A stretch of 64,000 nt of DNA from positions 1 to 64,000 of the forward strand of contig JAQXDG010000089.1 in the NCBI GenBank assembly GCA_029251505.1, written 5' to 3'. Under the pieces are notes generated by a model. That model searched no databases, was not told where the DNA came from, and saw only the letters and a list, made by a program, of their open reading frames with translations. The DNA comes from Glaciecola sp. (GTDB lineage Bacteria; Pseudomonadota; Gammaproteobacteria; Enterobacterales; Alteromonadaceae). Positions 45,758 through 57,042 of the stretch are shown piece by piece. The position numbers and the translations under genes are program-made. Every line of letters starts with the position of its first letter. The first letter of the stretch is position 1.

Positions 45758-47052
45758 TATTTAAGTAACTGCGCAATACTCAAGACACCCATACCCGTGG
45801 CACCAGCGGGTTTAGTGTTAGTCGGGTTGCGATGATAAGCGCCTGCTAGGTCGATATGCACCCATGGAATAGTCGCATCCACAAAGCGTGACAAAAATCC
45901 GGCTGCATTCGATGCACCACCTGCACCACCACCTTTTTGTGGGCGTGAATTAGCGGTATCCGCAAACGGTGACGGACACATCTCTTGATGCCAAGGAGCT
46001 AAAGGCAATTGCCAGAATGGCTCTGCTTCAGAAGCGCCAATCGTTATCAATTGCTGTGCTAACGCATTATTAGTCGTAAACAGGGCATTGTATTCAGTGC
46101 CTACTGCCATTACTGCTGCACCGGTTAAGGTTGCGGCATCAATAATTAAACCTGGTTGAGCTTCACACGCAGCCATCAAACCGTCAGCTAGTACTAACCG
46201 ACCTTCAGCATCAGTATTAACAATTTCGACAGTCAGTCCATTTTTATAAGTAATAATGTCACCTAATTTATAAGCGTGACCCGAAATCAGATTTTCGGCA
46301 CAACATAATATCAAGCGAATGCGTTTCGTCGAACCTTGCATGATGGCTAGACTTAAAGCAGCACTAACCGTTGCTGCACCACCCATATCACATTTCATAT
46401 CCAACATGCCTTCGCTTGATTTAATCGAATAGCCACCACTATCAAACGTAATGCCTTTACCGACTAATGCAACATCAACAGGTGCATCCGGATTGCCCGT
46501 TGGATTATAGTCGAGCTCTAATAAAACGGGTGGGCGCTCACTACCGCGACCGACTTCATATAAACCATGCCAGCCAAATTCAACGAGTGCGTCGCCTACA
46601 ATATGTTTGGCGCTGACATATTCAGGTGCAAGACCTTCTAAATGATGAGCGACTTGCTCTGCGAGCGCTTCAGGTGATAAATCTTGCGGGGATTGATTCA
46701 CTAATTCACGTGCAAATTCGACCGCCATCAATGCTTGGTTTAGCACCATTGAGTTTGCTATAGATTGCTCGCTAGATTGTGTTGCATCTACAACCGCCCA
46801 CTTAACAGAAAGATTTGTATTACCTAATGCCAACACAAAGCTGCGCTGTAATATCGGCTCCCACAGCCCCACAAATTGAATTTGCGAATGGATTAATCCG
46901 CTCGCTAAACGGGCTGCTTTTTGACAATCGCGAACATCATCTTGCCCTGTTAAATGAACTGTTAAGCCATTTTCATTCATAGAAATAAGGCTGTTAGGAT
47001 TATAAGGTGAAACGGGCGCTTGAGTGGTTTTGTGGATTAAAAAATAGCTCAT
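45757..47052 (-). CDS. pepB: Leucyl aminopeptidase family protein, PepB-like
   Basis: LVGKGITFDSGGYSIKSSEGMLDMKCDMGGAATV, NTDAEGRLVLADGL. Confidence 0.93.
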   Translation of the reverse strand: MSYFLIHKTTQAPVSPYNPNSLISMNENGLTVHLTGQDDVRDCQKAARLASGLIHSQIQFVGLWEPILQRSFVLALGNTNLSVKWAVVDATQSSEQSIANSMVLNQALMAVEFARELVNQSPQDLSPEALAEQVAHHLEGLAPEYVSAKHIVGDALVEFGWHGLYEVGRGSERPPVLLELDYNPTGNPDAPVDVALVGKGITFDSGGYSIKSSEGMLDMKCDMGGAATVSAALSLAIMQGSTKRIRLILCCAENLISGHAYKLGDIITYKNGLTVEIVNTDAEGRLVLADGLMAACEAQPGLIIDAATLTGAAVMAVGTEYNALFTTNNALAQQLITIGASEAEPFWQLPLAPWHQEMCPSPFADTANSRPQKGGGAGGASNAAGFLSRFVDATIPWVHIDLAGAYHRNPTNTKPAGATGMGVLSIAQLLK

Positions 47053-47105
47053 TGTGATATGCTTCTTAATATGTTTTTATTCAATGTCATTTTAGTAAGT
47101 ATATC

Positions 47106-47873
47106 ATGCCTTTCCCTGCACAGACGATACCCTCACCAGCACTATTTACTGGACTGTTTAAAAGACCGCTATTAAAAGGTAAATTAATCGCACGTTACAA
47201 ACGTTTTTTTGCTGATGTCGAGCTTGATACGGGTGAAATCATTACTGCGCATTGTCCTAATACAGGCAAGATGACAGGCTGTGCTGAACCGGGTTTTACT
47301 GCGTGGGTACAGCCTAATGATGATCCGAAACGGAAACTAAAATACACATTAGAACTCGTGCAAAATACGCAAGAAGAGTGGATAGGTGTCAATACACACC
47401 GCGCAAACAACATCGTCAAGGCTGCACTGCAACAAGGTCTTATTACTTCTTTACCTAATATTAGCGATATTGCCTGCGAAGTAAAATACGGAAAAGAACA
47501 ATCTAAAATAGATTTTTTATTAACTCATACCGACGGCTCACAAACGTATTTAGAAGTAAAAAGTGTCACGTTACAGGCGCCACAGTCTTCATTAGGTTAT
47601 TTTCCTGACACCATTTCTACCCGAGCACACAAACACTGTCGTGAATTAATGCATGTCTTGGATACACCATCAAATTTACCACAACGAGCTGTGATGCTGT
47701 ATTTAGTTCAGCATACAGGGATTAGCCAAGTCAGCCCAGCCACTCATATTGATCCTACTTATGCTCAATTAGTCGAGGAAGCAACATCCCTAGGTGTAGA
47801 GTTTTTAGCCTACAACTGTAAAATAAACCAAGAAAATATCCTTATAAATCAAGAGTTAAATTTTATTATGTGA
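47106..47873 (+). CDS. sfsA: Sugar fermentation stimulation protein SfsA
   Basis: LIARYKRFFADVELDTGEIITAHCPNTGKMTGC. Confidence 0.95.
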   Translation: MPFPAQTIPSPALFTGLFKRPLLKGKLIARYKRFFADVELDTGEIITAHCPNTGKMTGCAEPGFTAWVQPNDDPKRKLKYTLELVQNTQEEWIGVNTHRANNIVKAALQQGLITSLPNISDIACEVKYGKEQSKIDFLLTHTDGSQTYLEVKSVTLQAPQSSLGYFPDTISTRAHKHCRELMHVLDTPSNLPQRAVMLYLVQHTGISQVSPATHIDPTYAQLVEEATSLGVEFLAYNCKINQENILINQELNFIM

Positions 47874-48056
47874 ATTTAGGTTTGATTTTTCTGACTTTAG
47901 CCCCATATTCAGTGTCAATAAATATTCTTGTAGTTAAATTGCTGTAACGCTGTATCCTATATACAACATTCAGTGCAGTAAACGTGCAGTAAATACAAAT
48001 GGTAACGTTGATATTATAATAGACCGAAGCGATGCCATTTTTAAAGGAGATGGGTT

Positions 48057-48506
48057 ATGCCCACAACAAAAACCAATAAGTCATTAGGATTACTCGCGCT
48101 CGCAGGATTAACGCCATACGATGCGGATTCTGTTGAGGAATATATGAATGATGCGCAAATGTCGCATTTTCGTAAAATATTACAAGCATGGCGCACACAA
48201 TTACGTGAAGAGGTTGATCGTACTGTGACGCACATGAAGGATGAAGCATCAAACTTTCCTGATCCGGTTGACCGTGCAGCTCAAGAAGAAGAATTTTCTT
48301 TAGAATTACGCACTCGTGATCGTGAACGTAAATTAATCAAAAAAATCGAAAAGACGTTAAAACGTATCGAAGATGACGATTTTGGTTTTTGTGATTCTTG
48401 TGGGATTGAAATCGGCGTTAAACGCTTAGAAGCTCGTCCTACTGCTGATATGTGTATTGATTGTAAAACCATGGCAGAAATCAAAGAAAAACAAATGCAA
48501 GGTTAA
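48057..48506 (+). CDS. dksA: RNA polymerase-binding transcription factor DksA
   Basis: [40 protein letters not shown]...CIDC zinc finger. Confidence 0.97.
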   Translation: MPTTKTNKSLGLLALAGLTPYDADSVEEYMNDAQMSHFRKILQAWRTQLREEVDRTVTHMKDEASNFPDPVDRAAQEEEFSLELRTRDRERKLIKKIEKTLKRIEDDDFGFCDSCGIEIGVKRLEARPTADMCIDCKTMAEIKEKQMQG

Positions 48507-48511
48507 GTCTC

Positions 48512-49393
48512 TTGGAAGCGAGTCGTTATGTGGGTCGGTTTGCACCGTCCCCTTCAGGTCCACTACATATTGGCTCGCTACTAACAGCGTTAACTAGTTA
48601 TCTAGACGCCAAAGCTCATGATGGTATTTGGTTGGTGCGGATGGAAGATATCGACCCTCCGCGACAAGTATTGCACGCCGACCAAGCGATACTGCAGTCC
48701 CTTCATGCACACGGCCTGCACCATGACGGCGATATTTTATTTCAATCCAGTCGCTTATCCTTTTATCAACAGACTATTGATGCACTTCTCAATTCTGATC
48801 ACGCATACCGATGTCGCTGTACTCGCGCTGAAATAAAACAACAAGGTGGCATTTATCTTGGCACTTGCAAACATAAACACATCACAAACCAACCCAGCGC
48901 TATTCGTTATATAAACCCAGGTCTGATCACCTCTTTTCCGGACCGCTTTCAAGGTCAAATATCAGCAACTGACAAAAGCATCGATAAAGAAGACATTATC
49001 ATTCAACGTAAAGATGGACTCGTCGCTTATAACTTAGCAGTTGTCTTAGATGATATTGCGCAAGGAGTGACTGATATCGTGCGTGGTTGCGATTTATTAC
49101 CCACTACCTTAGCTCAATTGAATATTTGGTCGCATTTTTCAGCGTCATTACCGCGTTATGGGCATACTCCCTTATTGGTAACGGCACCGGGTCATAAGTT
49201 AAGTAAACAAAATCATGCACCTGCGATCAATGACACCTTAGCTAAAGATAACATATTGTTGTGTCTGAATTTATTAAATATAAAATTAAGCGATACTGTA
49301 CAAAAATCAGCTATCACAACTATTTTAGAAGCCGCAACAATGGCTTGGCGCAAAGGAATTCACTTTCCAAAGCATGAAATCATTGTTACGTAA
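48512..49393 (+). CDS. gluQ: Glutamyl-Q tRNA(Asp) synthetase
   Basis: RYVGRFAPSPSGPLHIGSLLTAL, RMEDIDPPR, CRC...TCKHK zinc ligands; TTG start. Confidence 0.94.
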   Translation: MEASRYVGRFAPSPSGPLHIGSLLTALTSYLDAKAHDGIWLVRMEDIDPPRQVLHADQAILQSLHAHGLHHDGDILFQSSRLSFYQQTIDALLNSDHAYRCRCTRAEIKQQGGIYLGTCKHKHITNQPSAIRYINPGLITSFPDRFQGQISATDKSIDKEDIIIQRKDGLVAYNLAVVLDDIAQGVTDIVRGCDLLPTTLAQLNIWSHFSASLPRYGHTPLLVTAPGHKLSKQNHAPAINDTLAKDNILLCLNLLNIKLSDTVQKSAITTILEAATMAWRKGIHFPKHEIIVT

Positions 49394-49476
49394 GCTATTT
49401 CAGCTTATTATTATCATATTACAACACAGGAGCGTGACTTATCTTTAAACGCGCAATAACTAAAATAAAAAATGCG

Positions 49477-50820
49477 ATGTCTACTAATGAGACAAACGAA
49501 CTAACACTGCCACCGATGCAAATCATTACTCAACAAGAGCACCATGTGCAAGTTGAGGACATCGGGGTAAACGCAATAAAAGTACTACGCCGCTTAACTT
49601 CTGCAGGGTATGAAGCCTATCTAGTGGGTGGGTGTGTGCGTGACTTGCTTCTAAATAAACATCCAAAAGACTTTGATATTGCTACCGATGCGACACCAGA
49701 ACAAATCAAAGCACAATTCAAAAATTGCCGAATTATCGGCCGACGTTTTCGTTTAGCGCATGTTATTTTTGGTCGAGAAGTTATCGAAGTAGCTACCTTT
49801 CGAGGCCCGCATGTTGAGCAGACCAAAGCGACGGATAAATCCAAAAAAGATGGTGAAGGACAGCTAGTTCGCGATAACGTCTTTGGTTCACTGCAACAAG
49901 ACGCTGCGCGCCGTGACTTTACAATCAATGCCATGTATTACAATGTCAATGATGGCTCGATTAGAGATTTCGCGGGTGGATTAGATTCGATTAAACGCAA
50001 AACCATCTCATTGATAGGCGATCCTGAAACACGTTACCGTGAAGACCCTGTGCGAATGCTCAGAGCCGTGCGCTTTGCCGCTAAACTGGATATGCAAATC
50101 GACTCTGCTAGTGAGCATGCCATCAAAAAATTTGCGTATTTACTTGAAAATATTCCACCAGCGCGCTTATTTGAAGAAGTCTTAAAATTATTCTTTAATG
50201 GCCAAGGTCTTGCGACTTATCATCTGCTGTTGAAATACGGTTTGTTCGATAAACTTTTCCCGCAAACAGGGTCTTTGTTAAACACCGATACTCGTGAACG
50301 TAAATTTATCGATCAAGTGATCACGAATACCGATAATCGTATCAACACCGGGCAACGTGTTACGCCAGCATTTTTGTATGCCGCGATGCTTTGGTATCCC
50401 ATTGAAGAACAAAGCCAAAAATTAACATGTGAAACCGATTTATCCCCTGCTGATGCTTTTAATATGGCGATGACAGATGTGTTGCAACGTCAATTACAAC
50501 GGATCATGATCCCCAAACGCTTTAGCGTTACAATGCGTGAAATATGGGCCTTTCAACATCGTTTAGGCCGTCGTCACGGTCGTCGGGCTCATCAAATGTT
50601 AGCTCACCCTCGTTTCCGTGCTGCGTATGACTTTTTATTGTTACGTGGTGAAATTGAAGGTGGCCAGCTACATGAATTAGCAGAATGGTGGACGGAGTTT
50701 CAAGAAGTAAACAGTGACCAGCGCAAAACAATGATAGATAATTTACTTGGCCACCCAAATGGTAAAGCGACGCGTCGGCGTAAACCATCTAAATCCAAAC
50801 GAAAACCCAACCAAATTTAA
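49477..50820 (+). CDS. pcnB: Poly(A) polymerase I
   Basis: AYLVGGCVRDLLLNKHPKDFDIATDATPEQ, RRDFTINAMYYN; basic C-terminus. Confidence 0.95.
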   Translation: MSTNETNELTLPPMQIITQQEHHVQVEDIGVNAIKVLRRLTSAGYEAYLVGGCVRDLLLNKHPKDFDIATDATPEQIKAQFKNCRIIGRRFRLAHVIFGREVIEVATFRGPHVEQTKATDKSKKDGEGQLVRDNVFGSLQQDAARRDFTINAMYYNVNDGSIRDFAGGLDSIKRKTISLIGDPETRYREDPVRMLRAVRFAAKLDMQIDSASEHAIKKFAYLLENIPPARLFEEVLKLFFNGQGLATYHLLLKYGLFDKLFPQTGSLLNTDTRERKFIDQVITNTDNRINTGQRVTPAFLYAAMLWYPIEEQSQKLTCETDLSPADAFNMAMTDVLQRQLQRIMIPKRFSVTMREIWAFQHRLGRRHGRRAHQMLAHPRFRAAYDFLLLRGEIEGGQLHELAEWWTEFQEVNSDQRKTMIDNLLGHPNGKATRRRKPSKSKRKPNQI

Positions 50821-50826
50821 TGTTTT

Positions 50827-51333
50827 ATGGCGACTGAAAATCAACCCAACATTGGTTTTATCGGGCTAGGAGCAAACCTAGGAGATCCTGTCGCCAGCAT
50901 TTCCAGCGCTCTATCTCATATTGCATTAATACCCAATCTGGAATTGTTGGCCTGTTCTTCATTTTATGATTCGGTGCCAATGGGCCCCAGTGAACAACCT
51001 AATTACACTAATGCGGTATGCAAAATTAGGACCTCTCTTGATGGGCTATCTCTGTTACATCAATTACAAAGCATTGAACAAAAGCATGGTCGGGTGCGTG
51101 ATGGTGAGCATTGGGGTCCTCGGATGTTAGATTTAGATTTACTGATACTCGGCCGTCAGACATACAATAACCAAGAATTAACATTGCCACATTATGGCAT
51201 GCGCCACCGCGAGTTTGTGCTGGTACCGTTGTTCGAACTACAACCAGATTTATTAATGCCAGATAATCACCCCATTGCAAAATGGGTCAGCGAATGTGAC
51301 GTCAGTCAATTGCGTCGCATTGCGCTAAATTAA
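50827..51333 (+). CDS. folK: HPPK (folate pyrophosphokinase)
   Basis: IGLGANLGDPVASI, WGPRMLDLDLLILG, HYGMRHREFVLVPL. Confidence 0.95.
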   Translation: MATENQPNIGFIGLGANLGDPVASISSALSHIALIPNLELLACSSFYDSVPMGPSEQPNYTNAVCKIRTSLDGLSLLHQLQSIEQKHGRVRDGEHWGPRMLDLDLLILGRQTYNNQELTLPHYGMRHREFVLVPLFELQPDLLMPDNHPIAKWVSECDVSQLRRIALN

Positions 51334-51350
51334 CTTTGGGAATTTGAGTA

Positions 51351-52148
51351 ATGAAAAAGATGACCACTTCCGGTTTATTAGCCAAAAAACAAGCTGGAGA
51401 AAAAATTACTGCGCTTACGGCTTATGATGCGAGCTTTGCCAAGTTGTTTGATAGTAAAGGAATCGATGTTATTTTAATCGGTGATTCATTAGGCATGGTT
51501 CTCAAAGGTGAAAAAGACACATTAGCGGTCACTACTGCTGAAATTGCATACCACACTAAAGCGGTTGCTGCCGGTGTTGATAGAGCATTTGTCATTGCTG
51601 ACATGCCATTCATGTCCTATGGCTCCGAAACCGATGCAATGCATAATGCAGCAATCTTAATGGCAGCGGGTGCAAGTATGGTTAAAGTTGAAGGCGGCGA
51701 ATGGCTGTGTAGCACTATTACTAAATTAACCGAACGTGGCGTACCAGTATGTGCTCATTTAGGGTTAACCCCACAGTCTGTTCATGTGTTTGGTGGATTT
51801 AAAGTTCAAGGTCGACAACAAGCCCAAGCTGATAAACTATGTAGTGATGCACAACGCTTACAAGGTGCAGGGGCTCAATTATTAGTGCTAGAGTGTATTC
51901 CTCAAGCGTTAGCCAAACGCGTTTCTGAGTTACTTTCAATCCCTGTTATTGGCATCGGTGCAGGTCCAGATACGGATGGACAAATACTTGTGATGCACGA
52001 TATGTTAGGTGTAAGCGCTAACTACATGCCAAAATTTTCAAAAAATTATTTAGCACAAACGGGTGATCTACATACTGCTGTACAAGCGTATATTGATGAA
52101 GTTTCAGTAGGGACGTTTCCTGGTCCTGAACATTCATTTTCACAATAG
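51351..52148 (+). CDS. panB: Ketopantoate hydroxymethyltransferase
   Basis: [41 protein letters not shown]. Confidence 0.97.
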   Translation: MKKMTTSGLLAKKQAGEKITALTAYDASFAKLFDSKGIDVILIGDSLGMVLKGEKDTLAVTTAEIAYHTKAVAAGVDRAFVIADMPFMSYGSETDAMHNAAILMAAGASMVKVEGGEWLCSTITKLTERGVPVCAHLGLTPQSVHVFGGFKVQGRQQAQADKLCSDAQRLQGAGAQLLVLECIPQALAKRVSELLSIPVIGIGAGPDTDGQILVMHDMLGVSANYMPKFSKNYLAQTGDLHTAVQAYIDEVSVGTFPGPEHSFSQ

Positions 52149-52172
52149 GATCTTCGCTAAGGAACATTTCAG

Positions 52173-53021
52173 ATGCACACCATTAGTACTATAGAAGCAT
52201 TGCGCGAAGTTCGTCGTGAATGGCAATTGGCTGGGAAGCGGATTGGTTTTGTCCCGACAATGGGTAACCTACACGCAGGACATTTATCGCTAGTAGCAGA
52301 AGCAAAGAAGCATGCAGATATCGTAGTGGTGTCGATTTTTGTCAACCCACTACAATTTGGGGCTGATGAAGATCTCGATAATTACCCTCGCACCTTAGAG
52401 CAAGACAGTGCTCAGCTTGCTGCGATGGGTGTGGATGTGCTTTTTACACCCACAGTTAAAGCAATTTATCCACGTGGTTTAGAACAACAAACATTTGTTG
52501 AAGTACCAGGGATCTCTTATATGATTTGTGGGGCTAGTCGACCAGGGCATTTTCGAGGGGTCGCGACCATAGTCAGTAAGCTGTTTAATATGGTGCAGCC
52601 AAATAGCGCTTTTTTTGGTGAAAAAGATTACCAGCAGCTCCAAGTTATTAAAGCGATGGTGACGGATTTATCGATGAATTTATCGATCCATGGGATCCCG
52701 ACGATGCGCCATGATGATGGTTTAGCAATGAGTTCGCGCAATGGTTATTTAACCAAGCAGGAGCGATCACTAGCTCCTCTGGTATATATCGCTATCTCAA
52801 GGATTAAAGCCGAAATTGAACTGGGTCGACGGGATTTTATGCAAATGATTGAGCAAGAAAACGCCATGCTTGCTGTAGCCGGTTTTAAGCCTGATTATAT
52901 AGAGATCCGAGATGCGTTTACGTTACAACCTGCATCATTTGAAGCCAAAGAACTGGTTGTATTGATTGCAGCGTTTTTAGGTAAAACACGTCTTATAGAT
53001 AATATTCAGATTACACTGTAA
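52173..53021 (+). CDS. panC: Pantothenate synthetase
   Basis: [51 protein letters not shown]. Confidence 0.97.
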   Translation: MHTISTIEALREVRREWQLAGKRIGFVPTMGNLHAGHLSLVAEAKKHADIVVVSIFVNPLQFGADEDLDNYPRTLEQDSAQLAAMGVDVLFTPTVKAIYPRGLEQQTFVEVPGISYMICGASRPGHFRGVATIVSKLFNMVQPNSAFFGEKDYQQLQVIKAMVTDLSMNLSIHGIPTMRHDDGLAMSSRNGYLTKQERSLAPLVYIAISRIKAEIELGRRDFMQMIEQENAMLAVAGFKPDYIEIRDAFTLQPASFEAKELVVLIAAFLGKTRLIDNIQITL

Positions 53022-54627
53022 GACATTCTTGAGCTTGCAGTAGCTCAGTACAAAGAGGGTGAGCTTGAGCGATCTCAGCTTGCTCCTCTAAAATTGCCGC
53101 TAAGTGCGCCACCGTAGTCAGCGGATTAGCTATCACCACCCTAAATACGGTCAAACATTGATTGTCATAACGATTAATACTTAATCGAGTACGTGACACA
53201 AATGATTTGCCTGCCTCACGCTGTTGTTTTTGTATCGCTTTAGTTAGCTTGTCTAGTTGCTCATTAATCGCTTCAGAGTCCCCTGAGTGCGCTTGAATAG
53301 CTGCAGGGTTATAACGATAGGTCAACAATGAAAGCGTAGGTGCGGTAATGAGTTCAAAATCTGGATGCGCGGTGATCATGTCGGCAAATACTTTTGCTTT
53401 ATCAATACTTTGATCAATAAGTAATTCATAACCCGATTTACCCAAAACGTGCAATGATGAATAAACCATCATCGCCATTCCATTACGCGAGCCTTCAAGC
53501 GTAGTCGAACCTAAATCTTTTGAGCCTTTGCGCAGAATATACTGAGCATGATGTCGAACTGCACTTGATATGGCTGGATCTTTAAATAAGGTCATGCCAG
53601 CCCCCATCGGCACGTACATTTGTTTATGAGCATCAAGGGTCACTGAATCCGCACGTTCAATGCCTTTAAGTAAACCTCGGTGCGTCTCTGAAAATAATGT
53701 CGCCCCACCCCATGCTGCATCAACATGGAACCAACATCCTAATTCTTGTGCCACATCAGCAAGTGCATCAAGTGGATCAATATGTCCTGTTTCAGTCGTT
53801 CCTGCTACACCGACAATCGCTAATAAGTCATTGCCTTGCGCTTGATAGGCTTTACCTAACGCCAGCACCTCTGCAGGATTAAGCGTATGGGAGTCTAGTG
53901 ACGCATGGAGCATGTTATTGCGCCCAATACCCAGCAGATCAACGGCTTTGCCTAATGAATAATGTCCTCGTTTAGAGCTAATCAAACCTAAATTATTAAT
54001 ACCGTAGGCTTGATAAGCCCCAGCAAGACCTGCATGTGAAACCCCTTTGAAACCAGGTTTGGCTGCTAATTTAGCATTGCGTGCCACCCATAACGCAGTA
54101 ACATTGGCAACGGTACCGCCAGAACAAAATGCACCTAAAGAATGCTGAGCTGAATGCAGATGCTGGGAATAAAAAGCATCATCTTGTTGAAAGACCAAAT
54201 TATGCATCATCCCCAAGACTTGTCGCTCTAAAGGGGTAAATGCTTTGGATGTTTCAATCTTCACCAGGTTTTGGTTTAACCCCACCAATAATTTTGCCAA
54301 GGATAGATGAAAATACGGTAAAGCCGATGTCATATGACCGATAAAGGTTGGTGCATAAGTATTGACTGAATTCGCAACAAGCTTAGTGAGTAAGTGCTCA
54401 GCATGTGTAGAAACGAATTCAGGCTGTAAGGGTAAGTGTGGATCGTTAAAATCCTGTTCAATCTCTTCTAGAGAAGTTTGCTTAGCAACCACATGGCGTG
54501 ACAAAAAGTCAGACAAATTATCTGATAAATGTTGTTCGATTCGACTAAGAGTTGAGTCATGGTGTTCCGGCATCGTAAATACCCGGAAAAGATGCTCTAA
54601 ACTCGCTTCAGCGTTACTCACCTGCAT
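53011..54627 (-). CDS. panP: PLP-dependent aspartate decarboxylase PanP (group II decarboxylase family)
   Basis: [48 protein letters not shown]; adjacent to panBC. Confidence 0.85.
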   Translation of the reverse strand: MQVSNAEASLEHLFRVFTMPEHHDSTLSRIEQHLSDNLSDFLSRHVVAKQTSLEEIEQDFNDPHLPLQPEFVSTHAEHLLTKLVANSVNTYAPTFIGHMTSALPYFHLSLAKLLVGLNQNLVKIETSKAFTPLERQVLGMMHNLVFQQDDAFYSQHLHSAQHSLGAFCSGGTVANVTALWVARNAKLAAKPGFKGVSHAGLAGAYQAYGINNLGLISSKRGHYSLGKAVDLLGIGRNNMLHASLDSHTLNPAEVLALGKAYQAQGNDLLAIVGVAGTTETGHIDPLDALADVAQELGCWFHVDAAWGGATLFSETHRGLLKGIERADSVTLDAHKQMYVPMGAGMTLFKDPAISSAVRHHAQYILRKGSKDLGSTTLEGSRNGMAMMVYSSLHVLGKSGYELLIDQSIDKAKVFADMITAHPDFELITAPTLSLLTYRYNPAAIQAHSGDSEAINEQLDKLTKAIQKQQREAGKSFVSRTRLSINRYDNQCLTVFRVVIANPLTTVAHLAAILEEQAEIAQAHPLCTELLQAQECLTV

Positions 54628-54877
54628 ACCTCAAAATTATTTAATTGCCCGTCCATGCAGACATGCTAATGCGATTGTATCCATACATTTTAGACAGCGA
54701 ACTATATAGGTCTAGAATTGGTTCGTCTATCATTTTTGCCCTAATTGCGACCATTTGTCTGGTTATCTGGCAAGTTTTAATAACTCTGCTATGTTTTAAG
54801 AGTAAGCCATATTCATTCAAATACATATTTTTTATTCCTAAAGCATGGATGCGACGGGTTAGATTTAGGTCCACATT

Positions 54878-55618
54878 ATGCTCATCAATGAACTCAGTAC
54901 TTCGTCTTCAGATACCTTTTCGATGCAATCTATCATTCCTTTTTTTCAATCCATCATAGATTTACATGATTTTGGTGTGGTTCGCTATGAATGTTTAGCT
55001 CGGCTAATTGACCAAAGTGCGACCACTTACAAACCTGAAAATTTTATGCAGTTTATTGAACGTGAAGCATACAATTCACAATTGACTGATCATATGTTGA
55101 TGCAATGTGTGCATGCTTTTGAATATCAAAATATGCCATGGAATATTAATATAACAGCTGGCGAATGCCAGGATTTACACTTGCTTCATTATCTGCGCAG
55201 TGCACTAGATTATGTACCATGCTTTGGCCATATCGGTTTAGAATTATCTCACTTAGATGCGCTTTGCGTGCTTGGTGATTTACCGCAATTCATTGCTCAA
55301 TGTCGGGAGTGAAATGTGGGAATTTTTGTCGATAACATCACCGATGTGTCGGGCGCTGCTCAGGATATATTTGCGTTAGATTTTGCTGGCTTCAAACTAT
55401 CTGAACAGGTCATTGCCACAGCCAACATGGATCCTACCACACTAACTTGTTTGCAATCACTCATCAGCCAAGCTCATGCCAATAACCAAATGGTCGTTGC
55501 AGAATATGTTGAACATGACACCACGTTGCCGTTATTGCGTGAATTAGGGATCCGTTACGCGCAAGGGTATTTATTAGGAAAGCCTAAACAGACATTAGCG
55601 GCTTTATCTAGTCACTAG
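54878..55618 (+). pseudogene. Degenerate EAL-domain protein interrupted by an in-frame TGA (55310-55312)
   Basis: Two same-frame ORFs (54878-55312, 55316-55618): YECLARL...CRE-TGA-NVGIFVDNITD...VVAEYVEHDTTLPLLRELGIRYAQGYLLGKP. Confidence 0.8.
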
Positions 55619-56272
55619 GCGATAACAGTCTTGGCCGCTGGCTTGATATTTTTTTTCAAACATCGTGAGGGGCTGAGGATCATTCACTACTGAAATCTCT
55701 GATTCACGCTTAAGTTTTGTAAGTACAAACTGACATTCTTGCAGGTATAACAACCAATTACTTCGCACTTCAAGTTGTCCACCTAGTTGATGTAAGTCCA
55801 AAAATGATGCAGAACCATGCCAGCGCTTTTGGACTTGAGTCTTTTTCGGATAAGGATTAGGGTAGAGTAAAAAATGTCGACTTAATTGCATGCCTGCCTG
55901 CACCGCTAAACGCCAAAAATCAATGACATCCGCTCGCAAAATCAAATAATTATCCGTCTTATTATCAACATCTTGCGAGTAATGTAAGTGCTTACCAACT
56001 CTAATATCTGACTTATCTATCCCGATAATCCGGGCATCAGAAAAACGCTGAGCAAGCTGCTGAGTGCTTAATCCTACCCCGCAGCACGAATCAAAGATGA
56101 TATCCCCATCAAAAGCGCCTAACCACTCATTCATTTTATCAAATGCATTTTGGGTATGTGCCTTTATTGGTTTAAGGTTTGTAGTATGTAAGTACTTATC
56201 AACTAACCCATCAAGGGCATCATTAATCCCATCTTGATTCGTTTCTACTGTACGTGAATTGCCACTACTCAT
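55604..56272 (-). CDS. TrmB-like SAM-dependent methyltransferase
   Basis: DIIFDSCCGVGLSTQQLAQRF, IGIDKSDIRV, YPNPYPKKTQVQKRWH. Confidence 0.8.
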   Translation of the reverse strand: MSSGNSRTVETNQDGINDALDGLVDKYLHTTNLKPIKAHTQNAFDKMNEWLGAFDGDIIFDSCCGVGLSTQQLAQRFSDARIIGIDKSDIRVGKHLHYSQDVDNKTDNYLILRADVIDFWRLAVQAGMQLSRHFLLYPNPYPKKTQVQKRWHGSASFLDLHQLGGQLEVRSNWLLYLQECQFVLTKLKRESEISVVNDPQPLTMFEKKYQASGQDCYRLVTR

Positions 56273-57042
56273 TAGCTGCGGATCCCATGGCCTTTGTTTA
56301 GCAGATAATACGCAACACTAAATAACACGATGTTAAACCCAATCAATAAGACAATTGAGTAGCCATAATGGATATCACTCACCCCTAAAAAACCATAGCG
56401 AAAACCATTTACCATATACACAATAGGGTTGGCTTTACTGACCCATTGCCAAAATTCAGGTAACAAGCTTAATGAATAAAATACCCCCCCTAGGTAAGTC
56501 AAAGGCGTTAAGACAAAGGTAGGAATAACTGAGATATCGTCAAAAGTTTTAGCAAATATGCCATTAATCAACCCCGCAGTAGCAAACAACGTCGCCGTTA
56601 ATAATAAGGTAAGAATCAAAATCAACATATTATGCACTTGGACATCTACAAAAAACATCGATACCGTGGTGACAATGACACCGATAATTAATGCGCGTGC
56701 GACACCGCCCCCGACAAAGCCAGCAATAATGACCCATGTAGGCACAGGAGATACGATCAATTCTTCAATATTGCGTTGAAATTTGGCACTGAAAAATGAC
56801 GATGACACATTGGAATAGGCATTCGTGATGATAGACATCATAATCAAGCCTGGGACGATAAATTCCATATAGGTAAAGCCGCCCATATCACCAATGCGCT
56901 TACCGATTAAGTTGCCAAAAATCACGAAGTATAATGACATCGTAATCGCAGGTGGCACCAAGGTCTGGATCCAAATTCGTAAAAAACGTGTGCATTCTTT
57001 AATCCAAATCGTTTTTAAGCCGGTGAAGACTGGATTACTCAT
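56272..57042 (-). CDS. yadH: ABC-2 type permease (YadH-like)
   Basis: SLYFVIFGNLIGKRIGDMGGFTYMEFIVPGLIMMSIITNAYSNVSSSFF. Confidence 0.9.
   Translation of the reverse strand: MSNPVFTGLKTIWIKECTRFLRIWIQTLVPPAITMSLYFVIFGNLIGKRIGDMGGFTYMEFIVPGLIMMSIITNAYSNVSSSFFSAKFQRNIEELIVSPVPTWVIIAGFVGGGVARALIIGVIVTTVSMFFVDVQVHNMLILILTLLLTATLFATAGLINGIFAKTFDDISVIPTFVLTPLTYLGGVFYSLSLLPEFWQWVSKANPIVYMVNGFRYGFLGVSDIHYGYSIVLLIGFNIVLFSVAYYLLNKGHGIRS

Noticed and set aside
54641-54959. Overlapping ORFs on both strands (54645-54959 +, 54641-54874 -) between panP and the EAL gene
   Set aside because: They occupy the same short AT-rich gap, neither has a recognisable motif, and the plus one overlaps the EAL start out of frame. 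Not supported as genes.
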